Shown: positions 45,605 to 54,828, numbered from the stretch's first letter. The stretch is 64,000 nt of DNA from an uncultured Granulosicoccus sp. (GCA_947499955.1 CANMQI010000022.1:23691-87690); one strand, 5' to 3'. Notes: a model not told the origin generated them from the sequence alone. Numbers and translations: made by a program.

Positions 45605-46345
45605 TTGTCCACTTCAGCCGACAGCAATTCATCCAAGAAAAAGGCATCCAGCAAGAAAACGGTAGCGAAGAAAACCGCTGCCAAGACGGCCACTGCGAAA
45701 AAGACGGCCAAGAAGAAAGCCACGACGGGAAAAGACTCCGTCGCCAGTTCGGCGGCCCTAACAGAGTCGGAAACGACAATCGACAACGCTACTGAATTAG
45801 CGGAAGAATCAACATCCTCAACGAAGGGTTCAAAAAAGACTGTGTCAGTATCCAAAACCAAGAAAACCGCTTCGGCATCGACTGCGACAAACGATATGGA
45901 TTACGAGGACGATGGAGACAACGGCGAGCTGGAAACCACCAGCAAGTCCACCGTCGTGCCCTACGAGCGTGGCAATGGCCACTATATGGACGCCGCACAA
46001 CTGACGCATTTCAGTGAAAAGCTGGCGGAGTGGAAGCAACAGTTGATGGAAGAAGTGGACCGTACCGTGGGCCACATGAAAGATGATGCCACCAACTTCC
46101 CCGATCCCAACGATCGCGCCACTCAGGAAGAAGAGTTCAGTCTGGAGCTGCGTACTCGTGACCGTGAGCGCAAGCTGATCAAGAAGATCAACGAAGCTCA
46201 GAAGCGCATTGACGACGATGAGTACGGTTATTGCCAGACATGTGGGATCGAAATCGGTGTCAACCGCCTCGAAGCGCGCCCAACGGCAGAATTGTGCATC
46301 GATTGCAAGACGCTCGAAGAGATTCGAGAGCGGCAGACTGCCTGA
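45605..46345 (+). CDS. dksA: DksA transcription factor with long basic N-terminal tail
   Basis: The RNA-polymerase-binding partner of ppGpp. The C-terminal ~120 residues are canonical: coiled coil with tip NFPDPNDRATQEEEF (both tip Asp kept), and the zinc site CQTC...CIDC. In front is a tail of about 125 residues, instead of about 30, rich in Lys, Ala, Ser and Thr, with histone-H1-like KKTAAKTATAKKT runs, then an acidic stretch. I choose the TTG at 45605, which has GGAG 9 nt upstream; the frame is open further back but lacks a site. gluQ follows directly. Confidence 0.92.
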   Translation: MSTSADSNSSKKKASSKKTVAKKTAAKTATAKKTAKKKATTGKDSVASSAALTESETTIDNATELAEESTSSTKGSKKTVSVSKTKKTASASTATNDMDYEDDGDNGELETTSKSTVVPYERGNGHYMDAAQLTHFSEKLAEWKQQLMEEVDRTVGHMKDDATNFPDPNDRATQEEEFSLELRTRDRERKLIKKINEAQKRIDDDEYGYCQTCGIEIGVNRLEARPTAELCIDCKTLEEIRERQTA

Positions 46346-46356
46346 TTTTCGGCTCG

Positions 46357-47250
46357 TTGAACCCGGGCCGTCAGGATGATCACCTGCCGGCCGTAGCGGT
46401 AGGTCGATTTGCCCCCTCGCCTACCGGATTGCTGCATCTGGGCTCCCTGCTGGCCGCTCTGGCCAGCTATTGCGATACACGCAGCCGGCAAGGCCTCTGG
46501 CAACTGCGCATCGATGATATCGATGGGCCGCGCTCGATGCCCGGATCGGCCGATGCCATCCAGAAGACGCTGGAGGCACTCGGCTTTGAATGGGATGGGC
46601 CGGTGCTGTGGCAAGGCCGCCGCCTGGACAGATACCGTGAGGCACTGCAGTACCTGATCGACAGAGATCTCGTGTTTGCCTGCAACTGCAGTCGCAAGAG
46701 CCTGCCTCGTGGCGAGATCTATCCCGGCCGCTGCCGTGACCATACCGTCGACACCTTTCCGCTTGAGGATCATGCCATTCGTGTGCGGCTCTCAGGCATC
46801 GTGGCCTTCAACGATGCGGTTCAGGGGCCTCAGACATTTGACCTGAGCCAGGATGTTGGCGATAGTATCGTCTGGCGCCGTGACGGTCTGGTGTCCTACG
46901 CACTGGCCTGTGCCGTGGACGATGCCGACAAGGTCACTCACGTGGTTCGTGGCGCCGACCTACTCGCGGGCACAGGAGCACAATTGGGCATCATCAAGGC
47001 ATTGGATCTGACACCTCCCGAGTATGCCCATGTACCGGTCGCCATGGACGCCAATGGGGACAAGTTGAGCAAGCATTCGCAGGCGTGCCCTGTCGATGAG
47101 TCCGACCCACTGGAGATCCTGCAGCGCGCCTGGCAACTGCTGGGTCAGCAGCCACTGCCCGAAACAGGCTCACTGGCCGATTTCTGGCAACGAGCCATAC
47201 CCGCCTGGCAGATGAACCGTGTACCCCGTACCCGGCAAATGAGCGTGTGA
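46357..47250 (+). CDS. gluQ: Glutamyl-queuosine tRNA(Asp) synthetase
   Basis: A GluRS paralogue without anticodon domain that attaches Glu to queuosine in tRNA(Asp). GRFAPSPTGLLHLGSL carries the HIGH-like motif. The zinc-binding group is CNCSRKSLPRGEIYPGRCRDH. The KMSKS-like element is DKLSKHSQA. The start is unclear: a TTG at 46357, 11 bp after dksA, gives about 297 residues. The dksA-gluQ pair is common in gammaproteobacteria. Its stop overlaps cbrX by 4 bp. Confidence 0.93.
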   Translation: MNPGRQDDHLPAVAVGRFAPSPTGLLHLGSLLAALASYCDTRSRQGLWQLRIDDIDGPRSMPGSADAIQKTLEALGFEWDGPVLWQGRRLDRYREALQYLIDRDLVFACNCSRKSLPRGEIYPGRCRDHTVDTFPLEDHAIRVRLSGIVAFNDAVQGPQTFDLSQDVGDSIVWRRDGLVSYALACAVDDADKVTHVVRGADLLAGTGAQLGIIKALDLTPPEYAHVPVAMDANGDKLSKHSQACPVDESDPLEILQRAWQLLGQQPLPETGSLADFWQRAIPAWQMNRVPRTRQMSV

Positions 47251-47447
47251 GTCAGCGCCCGCTCCCCTCTGATCACAGCCTGCTGATATTCCTGCTGGCA
47301 CTGTTTCTGGTCAATTCACCACTCAAGCAATGGTGGTCAGCTCTGCAACTGCCCTGGTATGCCATGTACCTGCCCTGGTTGCTGATCATCGTACTGCTGG
47401 CCCTGAACCTGCGTCGTCAGAAACGGAACACTGACCGTGGGGATTGA
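47247..47447 (+). CDS. cbrX: Small membrane protein CbrX
   Basis: A 66-residue product with two hydrophobic segments (about 11-22 and 38-55) and a basic C-terminus. It overlaps gluQ by 4 bp at the start and cbrA by 11 bp at the end. In Pseudomonas a small gene in exactly this place, cbrX, is translationally coupled to cbrA; assignment here rests on position and size more than on sequence. Its likely role is control of cbrA translation. Confidence 0.7.
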   Translation: MSQRPLPSDHSLLIFLLALFLVNSPLKQWWSALQLPWYAMYLPWLLIIVLLALNLRRQKRNTDRGD

Positions 47448-50358
47448 TCTGGCGTTTCTGTTCGTCATCGCACTGAGCTACCTGGGTCTGCTGTTCGTCA
47501 TCGCCTGGTGTACCGAGCGTGGCTGGCTGCCAGACCGACTGATACGCTCCCCCCTGGTCTACTCACTGTCGCTGGGAGTCTACGCCACCTCCTGGACCTA
47601 CTACGGCAGTGTAGGCCTGGCCGACACCAGCGGCTATGCCTTCATCACCATCTACCTCGGTCTCACCGGTGCCTTCATTCTCGGCCCCTATCTGTTGCGT
47701 CCTCTGCTGCGCCTGTGTCGTGAACACCAGCTGACCTCACTGGCCGACCTGCTGGCCTTCCGCTATGGCGGTCGAGCCACCGGCTTTGCCGTCACTCTGT
47801 TCATGTTGTTCGGCATCCTGCCCTATATTTCCCTGCAGATACGGGCCGTCACGGAATCCATCCAGGTATTGAGCCAGAGGGCTCCTCCCAATCTGCTGGC
47901 CCTGGCCTTCTGCGCGGCAATCACCGGCTTTGCCATTCTGTTCGGTGCACGTCATCTGACACCACGTGAAAAGCACCACGGTCTGGTCGTCGCCATTGCC
48001 TTCGAATCCGCCATCAAACTGGTCGCCATGGTCGTGGCAGGACTGTTTGCGGTGACCCAGGTATTCGACTCCCCCATGGCCATGAGTCAATGGGCGGACA
48101 GCCAGCCCGGCATGGTGGCCGAGCTGTACGCACCGGCCACCACCGGCCTGTGGCCCACCCTGCTGCTGCTCTCGTTCTGCGCCGCATTCACATTGCCGCG
48201 TCAGTACCACATGACCTTCACCGAGAATGAAAACCCGAAACATCTGAACACGGCTTACTGGTTGTTTCCGCTGTATCTGCTGATTCTGAACCTGCCGATC
48301 ATTCCCATACTGTTCGCGGGACGTTATCTGTCGCTGTCGATGGATGCGGATTTCTACGTGCTGGGGATGACGCTGACCCTGGGTCGTGAATGGCTGGCCA
48401 TACTGGTCTTCCTCGGTGGTCTGTCGGCTGCCAGTGCCATGATGATAGTAACCACCCTTGCACTGTCGTCGATGTGCATGAACCACTTCCTGCTGCCCGC
48501 AGCCTTGTCGGTCAATCGCCCACGCGACTTCTACCGACGTCTGTTATGGGGACGTCGCCTGGTCATTGCGGCCATCATCGCAGCAGGCTACGGGTTCTAC
48601 ATCATCATCGAATTGCAGGAGGGCTTGGCCAGCCTCGGGCTGATTTCCTTCGTCGCCGCCGCACAGTTGCTACCGGGAATCATCGGACTGCTGTTCTGGG
48701 CGCGCGCCACGCAGGCAGGCTTCATCGCTGGCTTGAGTGGCGGCGCCTTTGTCTGGTTTTTCCTGCTGATCATGCCGCTGATGACCAACCGCTTCGACCC
48801 GATGCAGTGGCTTTCTCTGGATACCGATATCTGGACACTGACGACCACCGCGACACTCAGCATCAACGGTTTGCTGTTCGTACTGGGCTCACTGCTGAGC
48901 CGGCCGTCGGAGGATGAAATCGCAGCCTCTCAGGCCAGTAACGAGTATGCCGGCCTGGCCTCTGGCGCAACGATCGCACAGTCGGTCGTGCATTACCGCT
49001 ACGCCCTGCGTCAGGCCCTGGGCAGCGAAGTTGCTCGCGACGAGATTGCCCGGGCGCTGCAGGAGACCGGCATCGGCAAGAAGGAGACGCGCCGCTCCGA
49101 ACTGCGTGTGCTGCACGAACGCCTGGAGCGTAATCTGACCGGACTACTTGGTCCGACCCTGGCACGTGAGATCTTGCGCCGACAGCCCGGTAGTCACGAT
49201 GGCCTGCTCAGCAACACGCCCGATGCCCGCATGCTTGAACGCCGATTGCAGACATCACGCGAAAAGATGCGTGGCCTGACCAAGCAGCTGGATGACCTGC
49301 GTCAGTATCTGCAGGATGTACTTCGACAACTGCCATTGGGGGTGTGCTCGATCTCGGCCAATGGCCAGATCTACATCTGGAACTCCGCCATGCAGACACT
49401 CACCGGCATTGCCGAACGCGATGCCTATGACAAGACGCTGGAACAGCTGGAAGCCCCCTGGGGGCCCTTGCTGGCAGATTTCGCTCGATCCTCCGACGAT
49501 CACCAGTTCAGACGCAAGGCCTTTCCCGGGGATCGCCCGACAACCGTGAATCTGCACAAGGCAGACCTGGGAGCCGACATCGGCCTGTCAGCAGGCGCCC
49601 TGCCCGGTCAGGTCATCCTGATGGAGGATCGCACCGATCTGGACAAGCTCGAAGCCGAGTTGGCCCACAATGAAAGACTGGCCTCCATTGGTCGTCTGGC
49701 TGCCGGTGTTGCACACGAGATCGGCAACCCGCTGACCGGCATTGCCAGTATCGCCCAGAACCTGCCCGACGATATCGAGGACAGCCATCAGAAACCGTTG
49801 ATACAGGAGCAGACCGACGACATCCTGACCCAGGTTGGCCGCATCAACTCGATCGTACGCTCGCTGCTGACTTTCTCGCATGCCGATGCCGTGGCGGAGA
49901 CACCCTATGAAGCTGTTGATGTCACCGAGCGTGTGCGTGAAGCCGTGCGCCTGGTCAGCCTGTCACCGGATACGCGACAATTGAACATCGACATATCCAT
50001 GCCTGACTCGGCGCTCGTCAATGGTGATGCCAATCTGCTGATGCAGGTGTTCGTCAACCTCATCAACAACGCCTGCCATGCCTCACCTGCAGGTTCCACC
50101 ATCAGCATTCAGGGAAGCGTTCAGGATTCCACATTGGTAGTCGAAACCATTGACCAGGGCAGCGGGGTTCCGCCGGAGGTGCGCGATCACGTGTTCGAGC
50201 CCTTCTTCACCACCAAACCGGTGGGTCAGGGAACCGGCCTGGGTCTGTCTCTGGCCTACAGCATCGTGGCAAACCACAATGGTCGGCTGCGTATCGGTGA
50301 CAGCGAACAGGGCACGCGTATGATAGTGACATTACCCCTGCATGACAGTAATTCATGA
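47437..50358 (+). CDS. cbrA: Sensor histidine kinase CbrA with sodium/solute symporter domain
   Basis: A 973-residue fusion. Residues 1-490 are a sodium:solute symporter-like domain with about 13 transmembrane helices (SLGVYATSWTYYGSVGLA, FAITLFMLFGILPYI-type segments). A linker, a PAS-like domain (about 620-720), HisKA with His760 in GRLAAGVAHEIGNP and HATPase (NLINNACHASP, DQGSGVP, FFTTKPVGQGTGLGLS) follow. All kinase motifs are intact. CbrA is reported to sense or transport histidine in Pseudomonas. The GTG start lies inside cbrX. Confidence 0.93.
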   Translation: MGIDLAFLFVIALSYLGLLFVIAWCTERGWLPDRLIRSPLVYSLSLGVYATSWTYYGSVGLADTSGYAFITIYLGLTGAFILGPYLLRPLLRLCREHQLTSLADLLAFRYGGRATGFAVTLFMLFGILPYISLQIRAVTESIQVLSQRAPPNLLALAFCAAITGFAILFGARHLTPREKHHGLVVAIAFESAIKLVAMVVAGLFAVTQVFDSPMAMSQWADSQPGMVAELYAPATTGLWPTLLLLSFCAAFTLPRQYHMTFTENENPKHLNTAYWLFPLYLLILNLPIIPILFAGRYLSLSMDADFYVLGMTLTLGREWLAILVFLGGLSAASAMMIVTTLALSSMCMNHFLLPAALSVNRPRDFYRRLLWGRRLVIAAIIAAGYGFYIIIELQEGLASLGLISFVAAAQLLPGIIGLLFWARATQAGFIAGLSGGAFVWFFLLIMPLMTNRFDPMQWLSLDTDIWTLTTTATLSINGLLFVLGSLLSRPSEDEIAASQASNEYAGLASGATIAQSVVHYRYALRQALGSEVARDEIARALQETGIGKKETRRSELRVLHERLERNLTGLLGPTLAREILRRQPGSHDGLLSNTPDARMLERRLQTSREKMRGLTKQLDDLRQYLQDVLRQLPLGVCSISANGQIYIWNSAMQTLTGIAERDAYDKTLEQLEAPWGPLLADFARSSDDHQFRRKAFPGDRPTTVNLHKADLGADIGLSAGALPGQVILMEDRTDLDKLEAELAHNERLASIGRLAAGVAHEIGNPLTGIASIAQNLPDDIEDSHQKPLIQEQTDDILTQVGRINSIVRSLLTFSHADAVAETPYEAVDVTERVREAVRLVSLSPDTRQLNIDISMPDSALVNGDANLLMQVFVNLINNACHASPAGSTISIQGSVQDSTLVVETIDQGSGVPPEVRDHVFEPFFTTKPVGQGTGLGLSLAYSIVANHNGRLRIGDSEQGTRMIVTLPLHDSNS

Positions 50359-51677
50359 AAAGACTGCTGCTCGTAGAAGATGAAGAAGTCATTCTCAAGG
50401 CCTTGCGTCGCCTGCTCGAGCGTAACCATTTCATCGTCGAGACAGCCAATACGGTAGAACAGGCGATCGAGGCCCAGCCCCGCTCCTTCGATCTGATTCT
50501 GGCGGATCTGCGCCTGCCTGGCGCTGAAGGCACCAGTGTCATTCCACTGGCCGATCCGGTGCCGGTGGTCATCATGACCAGCTACGCCAGCGTGCGTTCT
50601 GCGGTTGATGCCATGCGACACGGTGCCATCGATTACATCGCCAAGCCCTTCGATCACGATGAGCTGTTGATGGTGATTCAGCGCGCGCTGATGCAGAACC
50701 TGATGCAGGCCCAGAACCGCGCCTTGCGACTCGACGTCCAGCGCACCCAGCCCTGTCAGCAGCATGTCAAGGGCACCGTGCTGGAAGACATGCTGGCCAG
50801 CCTTGAAGACTTGAAGGATGTGCAGCCCTTTCTGCATCTGCACGGTGAACGCGGTACCGACCGGGAAGGTCTGGCCCGACTGATTCATGCAAACGGCAGT
50901 CGCCGCGACGCCCCTTTCGTTGTGGCTGATGTGGGTGCCGATACGGCCAGCTCCGATGCCATCGCCCTGCTGGGCAACACCGGGGAGGTGCCACTGGATG
51001 GTCTGCCTCCCGGTGGTCTGCTGCAAGCGGCGCGCAATGGCACGCTGGTGCTGCGACACCCGGAAAAGCTCTCGCATGAGCTGCAGAAGCAACTGGCCGA
51101 AGTCCTGGAACAGGGAGCCGTGGACCTGCCGGGCAGCAGTCGTCAACGTTCCATCAACGTCAAGGTGATCACGATCGGCCTCGATTCGATCGAAAGCCTG
51201 CTGGCGACCGAGGAGCTGGTTCCACAGCTGGGTAATCTGTTCATACACGATCAATGCGCTGTCCCGCCCTTGCGACAACGGCGTGAGGATATCCTGCCAC
51301 TGGCGCGGCAGCAGTTGCGTGCCATGGAAAGGCGCCATGGCTACCCACGCATGAAACTCACCACCGATGCCGAAGCGGTACTGCTTGCCAATGACTGGCC
51401 CGGCAATGTCACCGAGCTGGACAATGTCATCAGCCGCGCGGTTTTCGTGGCCAACGGCAACACCGTCACCAGCGATAATCTGGGTCTGGGGGAAGGCACG
51501 CTGAGTGGACGAAACCTGAGCCTTGACGAATACTTTCGCTATTTCGTGATTCGCAACCAGGCCCACCTGTCAGAGACCGAACTGGCTGCCAGGCTCGGAA
51601 TCAGTCGCAAGGCACTGTGGGAACGACGCACCAAAATGGACTTGCCACGCAGCTCGTCGGAAGAATTGTCCCGCTGA
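50355..51677 (+). CDS. cbrB: CbrB response regulator with degenerate sigma-54 ATPase domain
   Basis: A 440-residue NtrC-type regulator overlapping cbrA by 4 bp. The receiver is intact (Asp51 in ADLRLPG, Thr75/Ser76 switch, Lys97 in AKPFD). The C-terminal helix-turn-helix (LSLDEYFRYFVIRNQ, SETELAARLGISRKALWERR) is the CbrB type. The central AAA+ domain is ruined: Walker A is GERGTDRE with no Lys, the GAFTGA loop is gone, Walker B reads NGTLVLRH with no Asp-Glu, and the arginine fingers before the PPLRQRREDI stretch are absent. It cannot remodel sigma-54 holoenzyme and must act as an ordinary DNA-binding regulator. Confidence 0.92.
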   Translation: MKRLLLVEDEEVILKALRRLLERNHFIVETANTVEQAIEAQPRSFDLILADLRLPGAEGTSVIPLADPVPVVIMTSYASVRSAVDAMRHGAIDYIAKPFDHDELLMVIQRALMQNLMQAQNRALRLDVQRTQPCQQHVKGTVLEDMLASLEDLKDVQPFLHLHGERGTDREGLARLIHANGSRRDAPFVVADVGADTASSDAIALLGNTGEVPLDGLPPGGLLQAARNGTLVLRHPEKLSHELQKQLAEVLEQGAVDLPGSSRQRSINVKVITIGLDSIESLLATEELVPQLGNLFIHDQCAVPPLRQRREDILPLARQQLRAMERRHGYPRMKLTTDAEAVLLANDWPGNVTELDNVISRAVFVANGNTVTSDNLGLGEGTLSGRNLSLDEYFRYFVIRNQAHLSETELAARLGISRKALWERRTKMDLPRSSSEELSR

Positions 51678-51757
51678 TACGAGCCTCGAAGGGGGTACAG
51701 CAAACTGTGAACAATTTCAACCTTCAGAGAGACTTGGATTTACCACATTGACATTGT

Positions 51758-51785
51758 TTGACTCATTGCCGCTGAAGGGTACACT
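51758..51785 (+). promoter_or_regulatory. Candidate sigma-70 promoter of acs
   Basis: TTGACT (51758-51763), 16 bp, TACACT (51780-51785), about 30 bp before the ATG. A second TTGACA lies at 51748. I see no -24/-12 sigma-54 promoter (GG-N10-GC) in this gap, which fits the loss of sigma-54 activity in CbrB. Confidence 0.5.
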
Positions 51786-51816
51786 GCCGACATCAGCCTT
51801 AATGTAAGACCTGCGT

Positions 51817-53757
51817 ATGTCGACAGATCATATCTACCCTGTTCCTTCCGAACTGGCGGATTCTGCTCATGTGAATGAGGAACGCTACGAGGAGATGTAC
51901 GCCTACTCCATCGAAGATTCCGACGGATTCTGGGCAGAGCAGGCTGAGGAGTTCGTTGACTGGTTCAGGCCCTGGGACACCGTCCAGGAGTGGGACTTTC
52001 ACAAGGGTGATATCAGCTGGTTCAATGGCGCCAAGCTCAATGTGGCGTATAACTGTCTTGATCGCCATCTGGAGAAACGGGCCAACCAGACCGCCATCAT
52101 CTGGGAAGGCGATGACCCGTCAGAATCTCGTGAAATCACCTATGCCGAGCTGCACGACGAGGTCAGCCGGTTTTCAAACGCCCTGAAAGGAATTGGTGTC
52201 AAGAAAGGCGATCGTGTGTGCATCTACATGCCCATGATTCCCGAAGCGGCGGTGGCAATGCTCTCCTGCGCACGCATCGGCGCCGTTCATTCGATCGTCT
52301 TCGGTGGTTTCTCCCCCGATGCACTCAAGGATCGCATCAAGGATGCCAGTTGCTCACTGGTGATCACGGCCGATCAGGGATTTCGCGGCGGGCGCAAGGT
52401 GCCGCTCAAGGCCAATGCCGATATCGCCTGCGAAAAGAGTGACAGCGTCAAACGCATGGTGGTCGTCAAGCGAGGCGGCGATGACATCGAATGGAAGGAT
52501 GGTCGCGACCTGTGGTATCACGAGCTGATTTCCGGCGCCTCCAACGACTGCCCCGCGGTGGAGATGGACGCCGAGGACCCGCTGTTCGTTCTGTACACAT
52601 CCGGCTCTACTGGTGCACCCAAGGGTGTCCTGCATACCAGCGGTGGCTACATCCTGTATGCCGCCATGACGCACAAATACGTATTCGACTACAAGGACGG
52701 TGAGGTCTACTGGTGTTCGGCCGATGTCGGCTGGGTGACCGGGCATTCGTACATCGTCTATGGCCCGCTCGCCAATGGCGCCACCACGCTCATGTTCGAA
52801 GGTGTACCCACCTACCCCAGCGTCAGCCGCTTCTGGCAGGTCATCGAAAAGCACAAGGTCAACACCTTCTACACAGCACCGACGGCCATACGCGCGCTCA
52901 TGGCGCAGGGTGATGAGCCTGTCACCTCCGTCGACAGAAGCTCCCTGCGACTGCTGGGCAGCGTGGGTGAACCCATCAATCCGGAAGCCTGGGAATGGTA
53001 CTACCGAGTGGTCGGTGAGTCGCGTTGCCCGGTCGTTGATACCTGGTGGCAGACAGAGACCGGCGGCATTCTGATCACGCCCCTGCCCGGTGCCACGGCC
53101 CTGAAACCGGGCTCGGCTGCCAAACCGTTTTTCGGTGTCGAACCGGCACTGGTGGATGAGGAAGGCAATGTTCTGGAAGGGGCCACCTCCGGCAATCTGG
53201 TCATCGCCAGGCCCTGGCCCGGCATGATGCGCTCGATCTACGGCGATCATGATCGCTTTCGCGACACCTATTTTTCCATGTACCCGGGTTATTACTTTAC
53301 CGGCGACGGTGCGCGTCGTGATGAAGACGGCTACTACTGGATCACCGGCCGTGTCGATGATGTGCTCAACGTCTCGGGGCATCGCCTGGGAACCGCCGAG
53401 ATAGAAAACGCGCTGGTACTGCATGAGGCCGTTGCCGAGGCGGCCGTCGTGGGCTATCCGCACGATATCAAGGGCCAGGGCATCTACGCCTACGTCACTC
53501 TGATGAACGATGCCGAACCCAGCGAAGAGCTCAAGGCCGAACTGGTCAGACACGTCCGTTCCGAGATCGGTCCGATTGCCACGCCTGATCTGCTGCAATG
53601 GGCCCCGGGGCTGCCAAAGACACGCTCTGGCAAGATCATGCGTCGCATCCTGCGCAAGATTGCCGAAAACGATGTATCAACCCTGGGTGATATCTCGACG
53701 CTGGCCGATCCGGGTGTGGTGGATGGTCTGGTGGAACACAGGGCCAATCTGGTCTGA
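51817..53757 (+). CDS. acs: Acetyl-CoA synthetase
   Basis: A 646-residue AMP-forming acetate:CoA ligase. The adenylate loop is YTSGSTGAPKGV, the acetate-pocket strand DTWWQTETGG, the A8 motif GYYWITGRVDDVLNVSGHRLGTAEIE, and the acetylation-regulated Lys606 in PKTRSGKIMRR. It follows cbrB by 139 bp; in Pseudomonas acs expression is linked to CbrAB, so the neighbourhood probably reflects regulation. Confidence 0.97.
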   Translation: MSTDHIYPVPSELADSAHVNEERYEEMYAYSIEDSDGFWAEQAEEFVDWFRPWDTVQEWDFHKGDISWFNGAKLNVAYNCLDRHLEKRANQTAIIWEGDDPSESREITYAELHDEVSRFSNALKGIGVKKGDRVCIYMPMIPEAAVAMLSCARIGAVHSIVFGGFSPDALKDRIKDASCSLVITADQGFRGGRKVPLKANADIACEKSDSVKRMVVVKRGGDDIEWKDGRDLWYHELISGASNDCPAVEMDAEDPLFVLYTSGSTGAPKGVLHTSGGYILYAAMTHKYVFDYKDGEVYWCSADVGWVTGHSYIVYGPLANGATTLMFEGVPTYPSVSRFWQVIEKHKVNTFYTAPTAIRALMAQGDEPVTSVDRSSLRLLGSVGEPINPEAWEWYYRVVGESRCPVVDTWWQTETGGILITPLPGATALKPGSAAKPFFGVEPALVDEEGNVLEGATSGNLVIARPWPGMMRSIYGDHDRFRDTYFSMYPGYYFTGDGARRDEDGYYWITGRVDDVLNVSGHRLGTAEIENALVLHEAVAEAAVVGYPHDIKGQGIYAYVTLMNDAEPSEELKAELVRHVRSEIGPIATPDLLQWAPGLPKTRSGKIMRRILRKIAENDVSTLGDISTLADPGVVDGLVEHRANLV

Positions 53758-53797
53758 CATCCGCTGCTTTTCTGCACAAGCCTCGGCAACTGCAGCC

Positions 53798-53823
53798 TCT
53801 CGGAGCCCCGCCGGGCTCCGAGA
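53798..53823. terminator. GC hairpin between convergent acs and redoxin genes
   Basis: TCTCGGAGCCC pairs with GGGCTCCGAGA across a 4-nt loop (11 bp). It lies 40 bp after the acs stop and 20 bp past the redoxin stop on the other strand. No T-run; likely a bidirectional barrier. Confidence 0.5.
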
Positions 53824-53843
53824 ATCACACGAACGCCCCGTAA

Positions 53844-54368
53844 TCAGTCAGTCGTGACGGGCTCGGCCGGGTCACGTAGCTCCAGCACCTTTTCAAGCAA
53901 AGCGGCCTCATCCCACTCGCGAGGGCCCAGTGCCTCGTAGACCACCTGGCCCTGCGCGTTGACGACGATGGTCGTCGGCAAGGCCATGACCGACCAGTTA
54001 GACAGCGTGTCGACATCACCAAACAGCGTCGGAAAATCGATCGGTATCCTCTTCAGGAAACCATCCACAGCGTCCCGACCTTCCCCGGCATTGATGGCGA
54101 GCATGCCCACGCCCTGCGACTCGAGCGCCTCCCAGGCCGCATTCATCGAGGGTATTTCCTCGACACACGGTGGACACCAGGTCGCCCAGAAGTTGATGAC
54201 CCAGGGCTTGCCCTGAAGGCTCTCGGCCTGCCACTGCCCGTCCCCGACCGAGGCCAGATCGAACTCGGGCAGCGCTCTGTCAACCGTATCCAGCGCCTGC
54301 TCGGCAGCCTGCGCGGCCGACAGGCACAGCACCACTGACAGACCGACCGCCCCCGCAGACCACGTCAT
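53844..54368 (-). CDS. TlpA/ResA-type periplasmic thiol:disulfide redoxin
   Basis: A product of about 174 residues with a signal peptide (GAVGLSVVLCLSAAQA) and a thioredoxin fold with NFWATWCPPCVEEIPSMNA. The active pair is the CPPC type of TlpA-like reductases. A conserved cis-Pro follows in MALPTTIVV. The ATG at 54368 lies 2 bp after msrB ends, so they form an operon. It may keep MsrB-like or cytochrome-maturation thiols reduced. Confidence 0.87.
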   Translation of the reverse strand: MTWSAGAVGLSVVLCLSAAQAAEQALDTVDRALPEFDLASVGDGQWQAESLQGKPWVINFWATWCPPCVEEIPSMNAAWEALESQGVGMLAINAGEGRDAVDGFLKRIPIDFPTLFGDVDTLSNWSVMALPTTIVVNAQGQVVYEALGPREWDEAALLEKVLELRDPAEPVTTD

Positions 54369-54370
54369 GC

Positions 54371-54772
54371 TCACTTGCGCTCCTTGAAATCCAGCGATGC
54401 CGAATTGATGCAATAGCGCAACCCGGTCTTGTCCGGAGGACCGTCGGGGAACACATGCCCCAGATGCGCGCCACAGGCATCACACATGACTTCCGTGCGC
54501 TGCATGCCCAGCGAACTGTCCGCCTCTTCCTCGATGACATCCTCACTGGCGGGCTTGTAGAAACTGGGCCAGCCACAGCCGGAGTCGAATTTATGTGCCG
54601 ATTCGAACAACGGCTCTCCACAACAGACGCACACATAGGTGCCATCGGCCTTGTGGCCGTCATATTCACCGCTGAACGGTGCCTCGGTGCCCTTCTGCCG
54701 GGTTACCCTAAACTGAGTGGGCGTTAGTGTTTTTGCCCAGTCTTCCAGTGATTTTTCTACCTTTCGTGCCAC
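54371..54772 (-). CDS. msrB: Peptide-methionine (R)-S-oxide reductase MsrB
   Basis: A 133-residue enzyme that repairs methionine-R-sulfoxide. Two zinc CxxC pairs (CVCC, CDAC), GCGWPSFYKP, LGHVFPDGP and the catalytic Cys in RYCINSASLDF. The frame is open further upstream, but a GTG at 54772 with GGAG 6 nt before it gives the family's normal N-terminus. It is divergent from the Smr gene. Confidence 0.94.
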   Translation of the reverse strand: MARKVEKSLEDWAKTLTPTQFRVTRQKGTEAPFSGEYDGHKADGTYVCVCCGEPLFESAHKFDSGCGWPSFYKPASEDVIEEEADSSLGMQRTEVMCDACGAHLGHVFPDGPPDKTGLRYCINSASLDFKERK

Positions 54773-54822
54773 AAGTCTCTCCACTAAAATCGGTTTGCCT
54801 GCCAGCGTACCCATCGAGCCCG

Positions 54823-54828
54823 TATAAT
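54823..54828 (+). promoter_or_regulatory. TATAAT just upstream of the Smr gene
   Basis: A perfect -10 ends 5 bp before the GTG at 54834. Transcription would start at or inside the start codon, so the mRNA may be leaderless, or a downstream ATG at 54867 is used. The -35 is not clear. Confidence 0.35.

Noticed and set aside
46231..46356. Longer N-terminus of GluQ inside dksA
   Set aside because: It overlaps the conserved zinc-finger end of dksA in another frame and does not match the family start.
51678..51816. A crcZ-type small RNA after cbrB, as in Pseudomonas
   Set aside because: The gap is only 139 bp, with no repeated A-rich Crc/Hfq motifs and no sigma-54 promoter or terminator.
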